Positions 9,394 to 18,505 are shown, counted from the first letter of the stretch. The stretch: 64,000 nucleotides of DNA from Brevundimonas viscosa (GCF_900116065.1 NZ_FOZV01000002.1:124001-188000), one strand, 5' to 3'. Notes: generated by a model not told the origin, from the letters alone. Numbers and translations are program-made.

Positions 9394-11829
9394 ACCCTCC
9401 GGCTCACGACACGAGCGCGCGGCCGTCGGCCGACTGGGTCGCGACGCTCGACGAGGTCGGACTTGACGACCTGCCGCGGGTCGGCGGCAAGACCGCATCG
9501 CTCGGAGAACTGCGCAGGCTGCTGCGTGACGGGCCGGTATCCACGCCGGACGGCTTCGCCCTGACCGCCCGCGCCTATCGCGACGCCCTCGAGGCCGCCG
9601 GCGCCTGGTCCGAGCTCTCCGCCCTGTTCGCCAAGCTCGACGTCCAGGACGTCGCCCAGGTCGCCGCTTGCGGACAGAAGGCCCGGGGCATCGTCTATCG
9701 CGCCACCGGCGGCGCGGCCCTGAGGCAGGCGATCGCCGCCGCCTACCGGGCGATGACGGAGGGCTCCCGGGGCCTCCCCCGGGTCGCCGTGCGCAGCTCG
9801 GCCACGGCCGAGGACCTTCCCGGCGCCAGCTTCGCCGGCCAGCACGACAGCTACCTTCACATCCGCGGCGAGGCCGACCTGGTCGAGGCCTGTCGTCGTT
9901 GCTTCGCCTCGCTGTTCACCGATCGCGCCATCGTCTACCGGGCCCGGAACGGCTTCGACCACCTGAAGGTGGCCCTGTCCGTGGCGGTGATGCGGATGGT
10001 CGACGCCGACCACGGCGCCAGCGGGGTCGCCTTCACCCTCGACACCGAAACGGGCTTTCCGGACGTGGTGTTCATCAGCGACTTGGGGGTTGGGCGAAGC
10101 CATCGTGCAGGGACGGGTGTCGCCGGACGAGTTCTATGTCCACAAGCCCACCTTCCGGGCCGGCTTCCGCGCGGTGCTCAGGCGCACGCTCGGCGGAAAG
10201 CAGATCCGCCTGGTCCGCCCGGCCCGTCGCACCGACGCCGGGCGGCTGGTCGAGCGCGTTGTGGCGAAGCGCGACCGTGAGCGCTTCAGCCTGTCGGACG
10301 ACGAGGTGCTGGCGCTCGCCGGAGCGGCCCTGGCCATCGAGGACCACTATTCCCGCAAGGCCGGGCGCTGGACGCCGATGGACATCGAGTGGGCCCGGGA
10401 CGGCGGCGACGGCCGCCTCTACATCCTGCAGGCGCGGCCGGAGACGGTCGCCAGCCGGCGGACGCCGGGCGTCGTCGAGACCCGCCGGCTGACGTCCGTT
10501 CCCGAGGCCGCGCTGGTCACCGGCCGGGCGGTGGGGCAGGGCGTCGCCTCCGGCGCGGTTCGGGTCATCGCGACGGCGGCGGACCTCGAGACCTTCAGGC
10601 CGGGCGAGGTGCTGGTCGCCCGCACCACCAGCCCCGACTGGCTCCCGGCCATGCGCAACGCCGCCGCGATCGTCACCGACCAGGGCGGCCGGACCTGCCA
10701 CGCCGCCATCGTAGCGCGGGAGCTCGGCATCCCGGCCGTGGTGGGGGCGGGGGAGGCCACCGGCCGGTTGACGCCGGGGCGCGACGTGACCGTGAGCTGC
10801 GCGGAGGGCGAGAAAGGCGCGGTGTACGAAGGGCGCCTGCCGTTCACCGTCGAGCGGCTGGAGCTCGCGAGCCTGCCGCGCACCCGGACGGGGGTCATGC
10901 TCAATCTGGCGCAGCGGGACGCCGCCTTCGTCGCCGCCGCGCTGCCCGCCGGCGGTGTGGGACTGGCCCGGATGGAGTTCGTGATCGGACAGATGATCGG
11001 CGTGCATCCGATGGCGGCGGCGCATCCGGAACGCATCTCTGATCGCGAGCGACGGGCCATCGCCCGCCGACTCCAGGCCGACGAGACGCCGCACAGCTGG
11101 TTCGTGCGCCGGCTGTCGGAAGGCGTCGGGTCGATCGCCGCGGCCTTCCATCCGCGGCCGGTGATCGTGCGGCTGTCGGATTTCAAGACCAATGAATACG
11201 CGGCGCTTCTGGGCGGAGCCCCGTTCGAGCCGGTCGAGGAGAACCCGATGCTCGGCTTCCGGGGCGCGTCCCGCTACACCCATCCCCGCTACGCCGACGG
11301 TTTCGCCCTGGAGTGCGAGGCGCTGGTGCGGGCGCGGGAGACCATGGGTCTGACCAACCTGCACATCATGGTGCCGTTCTGCCGCCGGGTGGAGGAGGCG
11401 CGGCGGGTGCTGGAGTCGCTGGCCGACCACGGTCTGGGGCGGGGCGATGGCGGACTGCAGATCTACGTGATGTGCGAGATCCCCAACAACGTCATCCAGA
11501 TCGACGCCTTCGCCCAGCTGTTCGACGGCGTCTCGATCGGATCGAACGATCTGACCCAGCTGGTGCTCGGTGTGGACCGGGACTCGGCGGAGGTCGCCTT
11601 CGACTTCGACGAGCGAGATCCCGGCGTGATGGAGATGTTGAACCAGGCCGTGACGGGCGCTCGACGCAACGACTGCGCCGCCAGCATCTGCGGCGAGGCG
11701 CCCGCCAACTATCCGGAGGTGACCGCGGCGCTGGTGCGGGCGGGGATCGACACGATCAGCGTCAATCCCGCCAGCTTTCCGCAGGTGGTCCGGTCCGTGG
11801 CGCGGGCCGAGGCCGGCGTCGCGGACTGA
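9390..11829 (+). pseudogene. ppsA: Phosphoenolpyruvate synthase, interrupted by a one-base frameshift
   Basis: PEP synthase makes PEP from pyruvate and ATP. The N-terminal ATP-grasp part is read from 9390 to about 10085 and contains GGKTASLGEL and VAVRSSATAEDLPGASFAGQ. The rest is read in the +1 frame from about 10087 to 11829: GLGEAIVQG and PDEFYVHKP, the phosphohistidine domain GGRTCHAAIVARELG, and the PEP-binding barrel with SIGSNDLTQLVLGVDRDS and catalytic Cys in ASICGEAPANYPE. The join lies at a run of five G (10085-10089); removing one G restores the family motif and gives about 812 residues, the usual length. It may be a sequencing error, a recent mutation or, less likely, programmed slippage. 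The gene belongs to the stress-protein transcript. Confidence 0.85.
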
Positions 11830-11841
11830 CGGCCTGGCCGG

Positions 11842-12048
11842 TCAGCGAAACGCCGGACCGGGCACGACGCCGAGTCGGCGGAACAGCCGCGCGATCGGGC
11901 AGAAGCCGGTGATCGACGCCTGGAACAGGTTCACTCCGATGAAGACCGTGAACCACATCCAGGCCGGGTGCACCCAGTAGGTCAGGGCGACGCTGACCAA
12001 GATCATGAGGCCGGCGAACATCATGACGGCGCGGTCGAGGCTCATCAT
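11842..12048 (-). CDS. DUF2892 (YgaP-like) small membrane protein
   Basis: This 68-residue protein has two membrane helices, about residues 6-24 (RAVMMFAGLMILVSVALTY) and 30-45 (WMWFTVFIGVNLFQAS), and the family motif GFCPIARLFRRLG with a conserved cysteine. DUF2892 proteins commonly accompany rhodaneses, sulfide:quinone oxidoreductases and sulfur-transfer genes. The start ATG at 12048 overlaps the stop of the upstream sqr gene as ATGA, with AAGGA at a good distance, so the two are one transcript. The second ATG (12045) is an equal alternative. It converges on ppsA with a 12 bp gap. Confidence 0.85.
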   Translation of the reverse strand: MMSLDRAVMMFAGLMILVSVALTYWVHPAWMWFTVFIGVNLFQASITGFCPIARLFRRLGVVPGPAFR

Positions 12049-13352
12049 CTGGATTCCTTTGCAGTGGAGACGGGCGTGCGGCGCACCTTGTGGGCGCCGA
12101 TCAGATCGAGGGCGAGCTTCTCGTAGAGCGGCTCGGCCTGGCCCGTGCGGACCTTGTGCAGGAAGTAGCCCTCGAAGGCGACCTTTGCCGTGTGCACCCA
12201 ACGGCCGCTGGCCGACCAGTTGATGTTGCGCGGCGGAATCTGCGGCTGGGCCATGAAGGCCACGCCGCCGTCGCCGAAGTCGGCCAGGCAGATGGCGTTC
12301 CAGCTGGCCTCGAAAGTCGGCTGCTCGCCGTCGAGGATCTGTTTCAGGTTGGCCGAGATGGCCGAAACCATGCTCTCGATCATGAAGCCGGTCTTGGGCA
12401 CCCCCACGGGCACGGGGGTCGGCCCGGTCGGCGGGATGGCGATGCAGACGCCCAGGGCGAAGATGTCCGGCCAGGTCGGATTGCGCTGGTGCTTGTCGAC
12501 GATGATGAAGCCGCGCGGGTTGGTGAGGCCCTCGATCCCGCGCACCGCCTCGATGCCCCGGAACGCCGGCAGCATCATCGACCAGGCGAAGGGCAGGTCG
12601 TGGGTCGCCTTGACCGCGCCGTCCTCGCCGACCTCCTCGACGTGCATCATCCCGGCGTCGACGCCCTTCACCCTCGCATTGGTGATCCACTTGATGTGGC
12701 GCTGGCGCATTTCGCTTTCGAGCAGGCCCTTGGTGTCTCCAACGCCGTCGAGGCCGAGGTGGCCGATGTAGGGCTCGGAGGTGACGAAGGTCATGGGCAC
12801 CTTGTCCCGCAGCTTGCGGCGGCGCAGCTCGGTGTCGAGGATCATGGCGAACTCGTAGGCGGGCCCGAAGCACGACGCGCCCTGGACCGCCCCGACCACG
12901 ATGGGGCCGGGATTCTGCACGAAGGCGTCGAAGGACTTCGCCGCCTCGACCGCGTGGTCGACATGGCAGATCGAGACGGTGTGGCCGTCCGGCCCGAGGC
13001 CGGGCACCTCGTCGAAAGCCAGTTCCGGGCCGGTGGCGATGACCAGATAGTCGTAGTGCAGCGCCCGTCCGTCGGCGAGATCGACGCCCTTCTCGTGCGG
13101 CCGGATCCCGGTCGCGCCGACGCCGATGAACTCGACGCCCCGGCGCTTCATCACGGTCGGAAGATCGACCTCGATGGCGTCGCGTTGACGCCAGTGGACC
13201 GCCACCCAAGGGTTGGACGGGGTGAAGTGGAAGGTGTCGCCCTTCGAGACGACCACGATGCGCGCGCGGTCGCCCAGGGTGTGTCGCAGGTCGAAGGCGG
13301 CGATGGCGCCGCCGAGTCCGGCGCCCAGGATGACGATCGTCGGCCGATCCAT
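12045..13352 (-). CDS. sqr: Sulfide:quinone oxidoreductase
   Basis: This 435-residue flavoprotein oxidises sulfide to sulfane sulfur and passes electrons to quinone at the inner membrane. The FAD-binding Rossmann motif ILGAGLGGAIAAFDL is at the N-terminus. The three cysteines expected of a working enzyme are all present: Cys129 (TVSICH), Cys161 (GASCFGPAYEF) and Cys355 (NAICLADFG), matching Cys128, Cys160 and Cys356 of the Acidithiobacillus enzyme. The C-terminal amphipathic region GRWVHTAKVAFEGYFLHKV suits membrane binding. The ATG at 13352 has GAAGGAG at a good distance. An FNR-type box lies 61 bp upstream, and the divergent operon encodes an ArsR regulator of the persulfide-sensor type. 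Confidence 0.92.
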   Translation of the reverse strand: MDRPTIVILGAGLGGAIAAFDLRHTLGDRARIVVVSKGDTFHFTPSNPWVAVHWRQRDAIEVDLPTVMKRRGVEFIGVGATGIRPHEKGVDLADGRALHYDYLVIATGPELAFDEVPGLGPDGHTVSICHVDHAVEAAKSFDAFVQNPGPIVVGAVQGASCFGPAYEFAMILDTELRRRKLRDKVPMTFVTSEPYIGHLGLDGVGDTKGLLESEMRQRHIKWITNARVKGVDAGMMHVEEVGEDGAVKATHDLPFAWSMMLPAFRGIEAVRGIEGLTNPRGFIIVDKHQRNPTWPDIFALGVCIAIPPTGPTPVPVGVPKTGFMIESMVSAISANLKQILDGEQPTFEASWNAICLADFGDGGVAFMAQPQIPPRNINWSASGRWVHTAKVAFEGYFLHKVRTGQAEPLYEKLALDLIGAHKVRRTPVSTAKESR

Positions 13353-13413
13353 GTGCACAGCTCCTTCAGCACGAGTTTCTGCGTCAACCTGCGTCCGGGG
13401 GGACGGTCTCGCC

Positions 13414-13427
13414 TTGATCACGGTCAA
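13414..13427 (-). promoter_or_regulatory. FNR/FixK-type box upstream of sqr
   Basis: The plus strand reads TTGATCACGGTCAA, and nine of ten defined positions match. It is 61 bp before the sqr start and about 80 bp before the predicted start of the divergent efflux operon, so it more probably serves sqr. Confidence 0.6.
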
Positions 13428-13465
13428 GGCGGGACGGACCCGGCGGAGGAGAGTCAGTCGCCCGC

Positions 13466-13493
13466 TTGCGAAAGAATTAGCATGCGCTAATAT
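13466..13493 (+). promoter_or_regulatory. Sigma70-type promoter of the efflux operon
   Basis: A -35 element TTGCGA (13466-13471) and a -10 element TAATAT (13488-13493) are 16 bp apart. This is an unusually AT-rich stretch for the window. Transcription would begin near 13500, only about 10 bases before the ATG at 13510. Confidence 0.55.
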
Positions 13494-13506
13494 TAGTGCA
13501 AGCTAA
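13477..13506 (+). promoter_or_regulatory. Twin palindromic ArsR-type operator
   Basis: Two inverted repeats lie side by side: TTAGCATGCGCTAA (13477-13490) and TTAGTGCAAGCTAA (13493-13506). They share the outer TTAG and CTAA arms and start 16 bp apart. They cover the -10 element and the predicted start site, which is where a repressor would block transcription. The operon's third gene encodes an ArsR-family repressor, the obvious candidate ligand. Confidence 0.65.
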
Positions 13507-13509
13507 TTA

Positions 13510-14544
13510 ATGGACCGCTCCATGAAGAGACCTCCGGCCCCCGCGCTTCTCGCCTCCGTCCTCCTCGCCGCCGCGGTTTCGGCCTGCGGCGGAGAGCCTG
13601 AGCGCGTGGCGACCGCGCCCGCGACCGGCGAACGCGTCGTCGCCGCCGAGGCGCGAATCGACGCCCTCAAGCCGGTGTCCGCGGTGGTGGCCTCGCGCGA
13701 CCTGGGCGAGGCGCGGGCGCGCATCTCCGGCACGCTTGTCCAGCTCTCCGTTCGCGAAGGCGACGTCGTCCGCGAGGGTCAGGTGCTCGGGCTGGTGGTC
13801 GACGAACGCATCGGCCTGGAGACGGCCGCGCTCGGGGCGCAGATCGCCGCGGCGGAGGCCGAGGCGGAACGCGCCCGGGCCGATCTGTCGCGGGTGCAGA
13901 CCCTTTTTGACCGCGGCTTCTACGCCCAGGCCCGGCTCGACCAGGCGAGGGCCGCCTCGCGCGCCGCGGACGCCCAGGTTCGCGCGGCTCGCGCCCAGCG
14001 GTCCGCCAGCGCGGCCGTCGGCGCCCAGGGCCGGATTCTCGCGCCCGCTTCCGGCCGAATCCTGAGCGCCGACGTGCCCGCCGGCTCGTTCGTCTCCGCC
14101 GGACAGTCGGTGGCCACCGTCACGGCCGGGCCGCTGGTCCTGAGGATCGAGCTGCCGGAGGCCGAGGGCCGCAACCTGCGGATGGGACAGGTCGTCTCGA
14201 TCACCGGCGAGGGTCTGCCGTCCACGGGGGCCGTGGCGCAGGTCTATCCGGCCGCCGAGGCGGGGCGCATCGTCGCCGACGTCGCGGTGGACGGGCTGCG
14301 CAGCGACCGCGTGGGTCAGCGGGTGATGGTCCAGGCGCCGGTCGGACAGCGGCAGGCGCTGGTCGTGCCGCGCCGCTTCGTCTCCACGCGCTACGGTGTC
14401 GACTTCGTCCGCACAGTCGATCGCGCCGGTCGGGTCAGCGAGGCCCCGGTGCAGCTCGGCTCGCCGGTCGGCGAGGACCGCGTCGAGGTGATGTCGGGGC
14501 TCAAGGCCGGCGATGTGGTCCTCGCCCCGGAGCGGACGCGATGA
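13510..14544 (+). CDS. RND efflux periplasmic adaptor lipoprotein
   Basis: This 344-residue membrane fusion protein links an inner-membrane RND pump to an outer-membrane channel. The lipoprotein signal is clear: a hydrophobic stretch ending in VSAC (lipobox), giving a lipidated Cys near residue 26. After it come a lipoyl-like half (ARISGTLVQLSVREGDVV), an alpha-helical hairpin (about residues 115-165), the second lipoyl half (RILAPASGRILSADVPAG), and a beta-barrel and proximal domain. ATG at 13510 gives an almost leaderless mRNA; ATG at 13522 is the alternative and keeps the whole signal. The stop overlaps the pump gene as ATGA. No outer-membrane channel gene is nearby, so it must use one encoded elsewhere. 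Confidence 0.88.
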   Translation: MDRSMKRPPAPALLASVLLAAAVSACGGEPERVATAPATGERVVAAEARIDALKPVSAVVASRDLGEARARISGTLVQLSVREGDVVREGQVLGLVVDERIGLETAALGAQIAAAEAEAERARADLSRVQTLFDRGFYAQARLDQARAASRAADAQVRAARAQRSASAAVGAQGRILAPASGRILSADVPAGSFVSAGQSVATVTAGPLVLRIELPEAEGRNLRMGQVVSITGEGLPSTGAVAQVYPAAEAGRIVADVAVDGLRSDRVGQRVMVQAPVGQRQALVVPRRFVSTRYGVDFVRTVDRAGRVSEAPVQLGSPVGEDRVEVMSGLKAGDVVLAPERTR

Positions 14545-17500
14545 ACCTCGGTCTCTCGGGCCGGCTGACGCGGGCCACACTCAACTCGCCGCTCACGCCG
14601 CTGATGCTGCTGGCGGCGATCGCCGTGGGTCTGATGGCGCTGCTGTCCATCCCACGCGAGGAAGAACCGCAGATCAGCGTGCCCATGGTCGACATCATGG
14701 TGGCGGCGCCCGGCCTCAACGCCTCCGACGCGACCGAGCTGGCGGCCAAGCCGCTGGAAGCCATCGTGCGCAGCATCGACGGGGTGGAGCACGTCTACAC
14801 CCAGGTCGAGGACGACCGGGTGATGGTCACCGCCCGCTTCGAGGTCGGCTCCGATCCCGACGACGCGGCCGTGCGCGTGCACGAGAAGGTGCGCGCCAAC
14901 TACGACGCCATCCCCGTGGGAGTCTCCGAACCCCACATCGTCACCCGCGGCATCAACGACGTGCCGGCCGTGGTGCTGACCCTGACGCCCCGCGCCGGGG
15001 CCGCCGGCCGCTGGAGCGACCAGGCCCTCTACGACATCGCCGCCCGGCTGCGCACCGAGGTCGGCAAGGTCGAGGACGTCGGCCTGACCTTCCTCGTCGG
15101 CGGCCGACCCTCCGAGATCCGGGTGGAGCCCGACCCCGCGCGAATGGCCGCCCGCGGCGTGCCGCTGTCTTCGCTGCTGGAGGCGGTCGAGCAGGCCAAT
15201 CGGAGCTTCCCGGCCGGGTCCTTCCGGGACGCCGGACACGCGGTGGCCGTGCGCTCGGGCGAACGCCTCGCCACCTCCGACGACGCCGCCCTGCTGACGG
15301 TGACCTCGGTCACCGGCGAACCGGCCTACCTGCGCGACGTCGCCACGGTGACGCTGGCCCCGCGCGAGGACCAGGCCCGCGCCGCCCACTACGCCCGTAC
15401 CGGAGAGGGCTGGAGCCGCACGCCGGCCGTGAGCCTCGCCGTCGCCAAGCGGCAGGGGGCCAACGCCGTCGTCGTCTCGCATGCCGTCCTCGAACGGGTT
15501 GAGGCGCTGAAGGGCACGCTGATCCCCGACGGGCTGGAGGTGGTGGTCACCCGCGACTATGGCGAAACCGCCAACGAGAAGGCCAACGAACTGCTGATGC
15601 ACCTCGGCCTGGCGACGGTGTCGATCGTCGTCCTGATCGGCTTCGCCATCGGCTGGCGCGAGGCGGCGGTCACGGCGCTCGTCATCCCGACGACCATCCT
15701 GCTGACCCTCTTCGCCTCCAACCTGATGGGCTACACCATCAACCGGGTCAGCCTCTTCGCCCTGATCTTCTCGATCGGCATCCTCGTCGACGACGCCATC
15801 GTCATGATCGAGAACATCGCCCGCCACTGGGCCATGAACGACGGCCGGACGCGGGCGCAGGCGACGGTCGAGGCCGTGGCCGAGGTGGGCAATCCGACCA
15901 TCGTCGCGACCCTGACCGTGGTGGCGGCCCTGCTGCCGATGCTGTTCGTCTCGGGCCTGATGGGGCCCTACATGGCGCCGATCCCGGTCAACGCCTCGGC
16001 GGCCATGGTCTTCTCGTTCTTTGTGGCCGTGGTCATCGCCCCCTGGCTGATGATCCGACTGGCGCGCCGGGCGCTGGCGGGCGGTCACGGGGAGCACGGC
16101 GAAGGCGCGCTCGGTCGCCTCTACCTCCGGGTCGCGGAGCCCGTGATCCGCACCCGCCGCAGCGCCTGGACCTTCCTGATCGCTGTCGGCGTGGCCACCC
16201 TGCTGGCCATGTCGATGTTCGGCCTGCGCGCCGTGCCGGTGAAGCTTCTGCCCTTCGACAACAAGTCCGAGCTGCAGGTGGTGCTCGACATGCCCGAAGG
16301 GACCAGCCTCGAAACCACGGAGCGCACGCTGGCGGGGGCTGCGGCCGTGGCCCAGGGCCTGCCCGAGGTGGTCTCCATGGAGAGCTACGCAGGCACGGCG
16401 ACCCCTTTCAACTTCAACGGCCTGGTGCGCCACTACTTCCTCCGTGACCGGCCCGAGCAGGGCGATCTGGCGGTGATGCTGGCGCACAAGGGGGAGCGGC
16501 GGCGCAACAGCCACGCCGTGGCGCTGGAGCTGCGCGAACGGCTGCAGGATCTGCCGCTGCCGCCCGGAGCCTCGATCAAGGTGGTCGAGGCGCCGCCCGG
16601 ACCGCCGGTCCTGGCCACCTTGCTGGCCGAGGTCTATGGCCCCGACGCCGCCACCCGCCGCGCCGTCGCCGCCGAGCTGGAGACCCTGTTCCGGGCGCAG
16701 GACTCGGTGGTGGACGTCGACAACAGCTACGGCGTCCGCCGCCCCGTGCTGCGGCTGATCCCCGACCGCGAGAAGATCGAGCGCTTCGGCCTTTCCGAGC
16801 GTGAGGTGCACGACTCGATCGCCGCCGTCATGGGCGGCCGGACGCTGGGCTACGCGGTGCGGGAAGACGAGCGCACGCCCGTCGAGATCGCGGTGCGGCT
16901 GCCGCAGTCCGCCCGCACCTGGGACGAGCGCATGGCGGTCATGCCGGTGGCCATGACCACCCTCGACGGCGGCCGTCGGCTGGTCGAGCTGGGCGAGGTG
17001 GTCGAGGCGCGCGAGGAGCTGGCCAGCTGGCCCGTCTATCGCCGCGACGGCCGCCCCGCCGAGATGGTCACCGCCGAGCTGGCCGGCCAGTTCGAGGCGC
17101 CGATCTACGGCATCCTCGCCATCGACGCGGCCATCAGGGACCACGACTGGAAGAACCTGCCGCGACCGCAAATCCGCCTCAACGGCCAGCCGGACGACGA
17201 GACCGTTCCCACCGTGTTGTGGGACGGCGAGTGGGAGATCACCTGGGTGACCTTCCGCGACATGGGCGCGGCCTTCGGGGTCGCCCTGCTGGGGATCTAC
17301 GTGCTGGTGGTGGCGCAGTTCAAGGACTTCCGCATCCCGCTGGTCATCCTGACCCCCATCCCCCTGACCCTGATCGGCATTGTCATCGGCCACATGCTGT
17401 TCGGGGCGCCCTTCACCGCCACCTCGATGATCGGCTTCATCGCCCTGGCGGGGATCATCGTGCGAAACTCGATCCTGCTGGTCGACTTCATCCGCCATGC

Positions 17501-17768
17501 CCGGACGCCGGGCCGGTCGCTGCGCGAGGTGCTGCTCGAGGCCGGGGCGATCCGCTTCAAGCCGATCCTGCTCACGGCGCTGGCGGCGATGATCGGCGCG
17601 GCGGTGATCCTGTTCGACCCCATCTTCCAGGGCCTAGCCATCTCGCTGCTGTTCGGCCTGATGTCGTCGACCCTTCTGACGGTGCTGGTGATCCCGGCGA
17701 TCTATGTCGCGTTGAAGGATGACGGCCGGCCCCTTAAGTCGCCGGAGCCTGCCGGAGACCCTGCATGA
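14541..17768 (+). CDS. RND family efflux pump, inner-membrane subunit
   Basis: This 1075-residue protein has the full AcrB/HAE-type length: twelve membrane helices in two sets and two large periplasmic loops. The N-terminus is RATLNSPLTPLMLLAAIAVG, followed by IPREEEPQISVPMVDI. The proton-relay aspartate pair of helix 4 is present in SIGILVDDAIVMIENIARHW, and the second half has the GIIVRNSILLVDFIRHAR counterpart. The substrate cannot be read from the sequence. The operon partners (ArsR with paired cysteines, DUF302) and the divergent sqr suggest a compound linked to reactive sulfur. It overlaps both neighbours as ATGA. Confidence 0.93.
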   Translation: MNLGLSGRLTRATLNSPLTPLMLLAAIAVGLMALLSIPREEEPQISVPMVDIMVAAPGLNASDATELAAKPLEAIVRSIDGVEHVYTQVEDDRVMVTARFEVGSDPDDAAVRVHEKVRANYDAIPVGVSEPHIVTRGINDVPAVVLTLTPRAGAAGRWSDQALYDIAARLRTEVGKVEDVGLTFLVGGRPSEIRVEPDPARMAARGVPLSSLLEAVEQANRSFPAGSFRDAGHAVAVRSGERLATSDDAALLTVTSVTGEPAYLRDVATVTLAPREDQARAAHYARTGEGWSRTPAVSLAVAKRQGANAVVVSHAVLERVEALKGTLIPDGLEVVVTRDYGETANEKANELLMHLGLATVSIVVLIGFAIGWREAAVTALVIPTTILLTLFASNLMGYTINRVSLFALIFSIGILVDDAIVMIENIARHWAMNDGRTRAQATVEAVAEVGNPTIVATLTVVAALLPMLFVSGLMGPYMAPIPVNASAAMVFSFFVAVVIAPWLMIRLARRALAGGHGEHGEGALGRLYLRVAEPVIRTRRSAWTFLIAVGVATLLAMSMFGLRAVPVKLLPFDNKSELQVVLDMPEGTSLETTERTLAGAAAVAQGLPEVVSMESYAGTATPFNFNGLVRHYFLRDRPEQGDLAVMLAHKGERRRNSHAVALELRERLQDLPLPPGASIKVVEAPPGPPVLATLLAEVYGPDAATRRAVAAELETLFRAQDSVVDVDNSYGVRRPVLRLIPDREKIERFGLSEREVHDSIAAVMGGRTLGYAVREDERTPVEIAVRLPQSARTWDERMAVMPVAMTTLDGGRRLVELGEVVEAREELASWPVYRRDGRPAEMVTAELAGQFEAPIYGILAIDAAIRDHDWKNLPRPQIRLNGQPDDETVPTVLWDGEWEITWVTFRDMGAAFGVALLGIYVLVVAQFKDFRIPLVILTPIPLTLIGIVIGHMLFGAPFTATSMIGFIALAGIIVRNSILLVDFIRHARTPGRSLREVLLEAGAIRFKPILLTALAAMIGAAVILFDPIFQGLAISLLFGLMSSTLLTVLVIPAIYVALKDDGRPLKSPEPAGDPA

Positions 17769-18106
17769 CCGACGCCATTCCCGCCCCGACGCCCGCCGCC
17801 CTGGCGGAGCTGGAGGCGAGCGCCGCCCCGGCGGCCCGCCTGATGCGCCTGTTCGGCAACGAACAGCGCCTCATGCTGATGTGCCGTCTGAGCGAGGGGG
17901 AATGCGCCGTCGGGGAACTGGCGTCCTTCGCGGGGCTTTCCCAGTCGGCCTGTTCGCAGCACCTCGCGCGGTTGCGGGAGGAGGGGGTCATCGCCCCGCG
18001 CCGCGAGGCCCAGACCATCTACTACGCCATCGCGGATTCCGCGGCCGCGCGCGTCATCGGCCTGCTGTGCGACATCTACGGCGGCAAGCCCAAGGGAGCG
18101 ACCTGA
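17765..18106 (+). CDS. ArsR family repressor, BigR/SqrR-like candidate
   Basis: This 113-residue winged-helix repressor has the ArsR fold: LFGNEQRLMLMCRLSEGECA, the recognition helix region SQSACSQHLARLREEGVI, and the wing RREAQTIYYAI. Cysteines are at 40, 47, 63 and 102. Cys40 lies where BigR and SqrR have their first redox cysteine, and Cys102 is in the last helix about one turn before the second cysteine of those proteins. This suggests a dithiol or persulfide switch rather than a metal site, since the metal-site motif ELCVCDL is absent. It overlaps the pump gene as ATGA and the DUF302 gene as TGATG, and probably binds the twin palindrome at 13477-13506. Confidence 0.85.
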   Translation: MTDAIPAPTPAALAELEASAAPAARLMRLFGNEQRLMLMCRLSEGECAVGELASFAGLSQSACSQHLARLREEGVIAPRREAQTIYYAIADSAAARVIGLLCDIYGGKPKGAT

Positions 18107-18489
18107 TGAGCTATTTCCACGCCCGCACCATCCCCGGCGAATTCGACGCGGTTCTCGAACGGACCCGCGCCGCCCTGCAGAAACACGGCTTCGGCGTGCT
18201 GACCGAAATCGATGTGCAGGGGACGCTGAAGACGAAGATCGGCCAGGACTTCCGTCCCTACCACATCCTCGGGGCCTGCAATCCGATCATGGCCCACGAG
18301 GCCCTGAAGCTGGAGCCGCACGTCGGCGCCATGCTGCCCTGCAACGTCGTGCTCCAGCAGACGGACGGCGGCGTCGAGGTCTTCGCCATCGATCCCGCCG
18401 CCTCGATGCGGGCCATCGACAATCCGGCGCTGCTCGAGCACGCCGGCAAGGTCGGCGAGCACCTGCGGGCGGCGGTCGACGAGATCTGA
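18106..18489 (+). CDS. DUF302 family protein
   Basis: This 127-residue protein contains the DUF302 core: an N-terminal FDAVLERTRAALQKHGFGVL followed by LKTKIGQDFRPYHILGACNP, then LKLEPHVGAMLPCNVVLQQ. Two cysteines are in the conserved GACNP and LPCNVV motifs. No signal peptide is seen, so it is probably cytoplasmic. DUF302 domains are frequently found with ArsR regulators and sulfur or heavy-metal genes, but the activity is unknown. It is the last gene of the ArsR-controlled operon and starts within the arsR stop. Confidence 0.88.
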   Translation: MSYFHARTIPGEFDAVLERTRAALQKHGFGVLTEIDVQGTLKTKIGQDFRPYHILGACNPIMAHEALKLEPHVGAMLPCNVVLQQTDGGVEVFAIDPAASMRAIDNPALLEHAGKVGEHLRAAVDEI

Positions 18490-18505
18490 GCCCGCGGCGT
18501 CGCCC

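Noticed and set aside
14391..17498. A 1035-codon open frame on the minus strand opposite the RND pump gene.
   Set aside because: Its product is rich in His, Asp, Gln and Arg without any family motif. It is the usual mirror frame of a GC-rich gene; the plus-strand RND protein has clear motifs.
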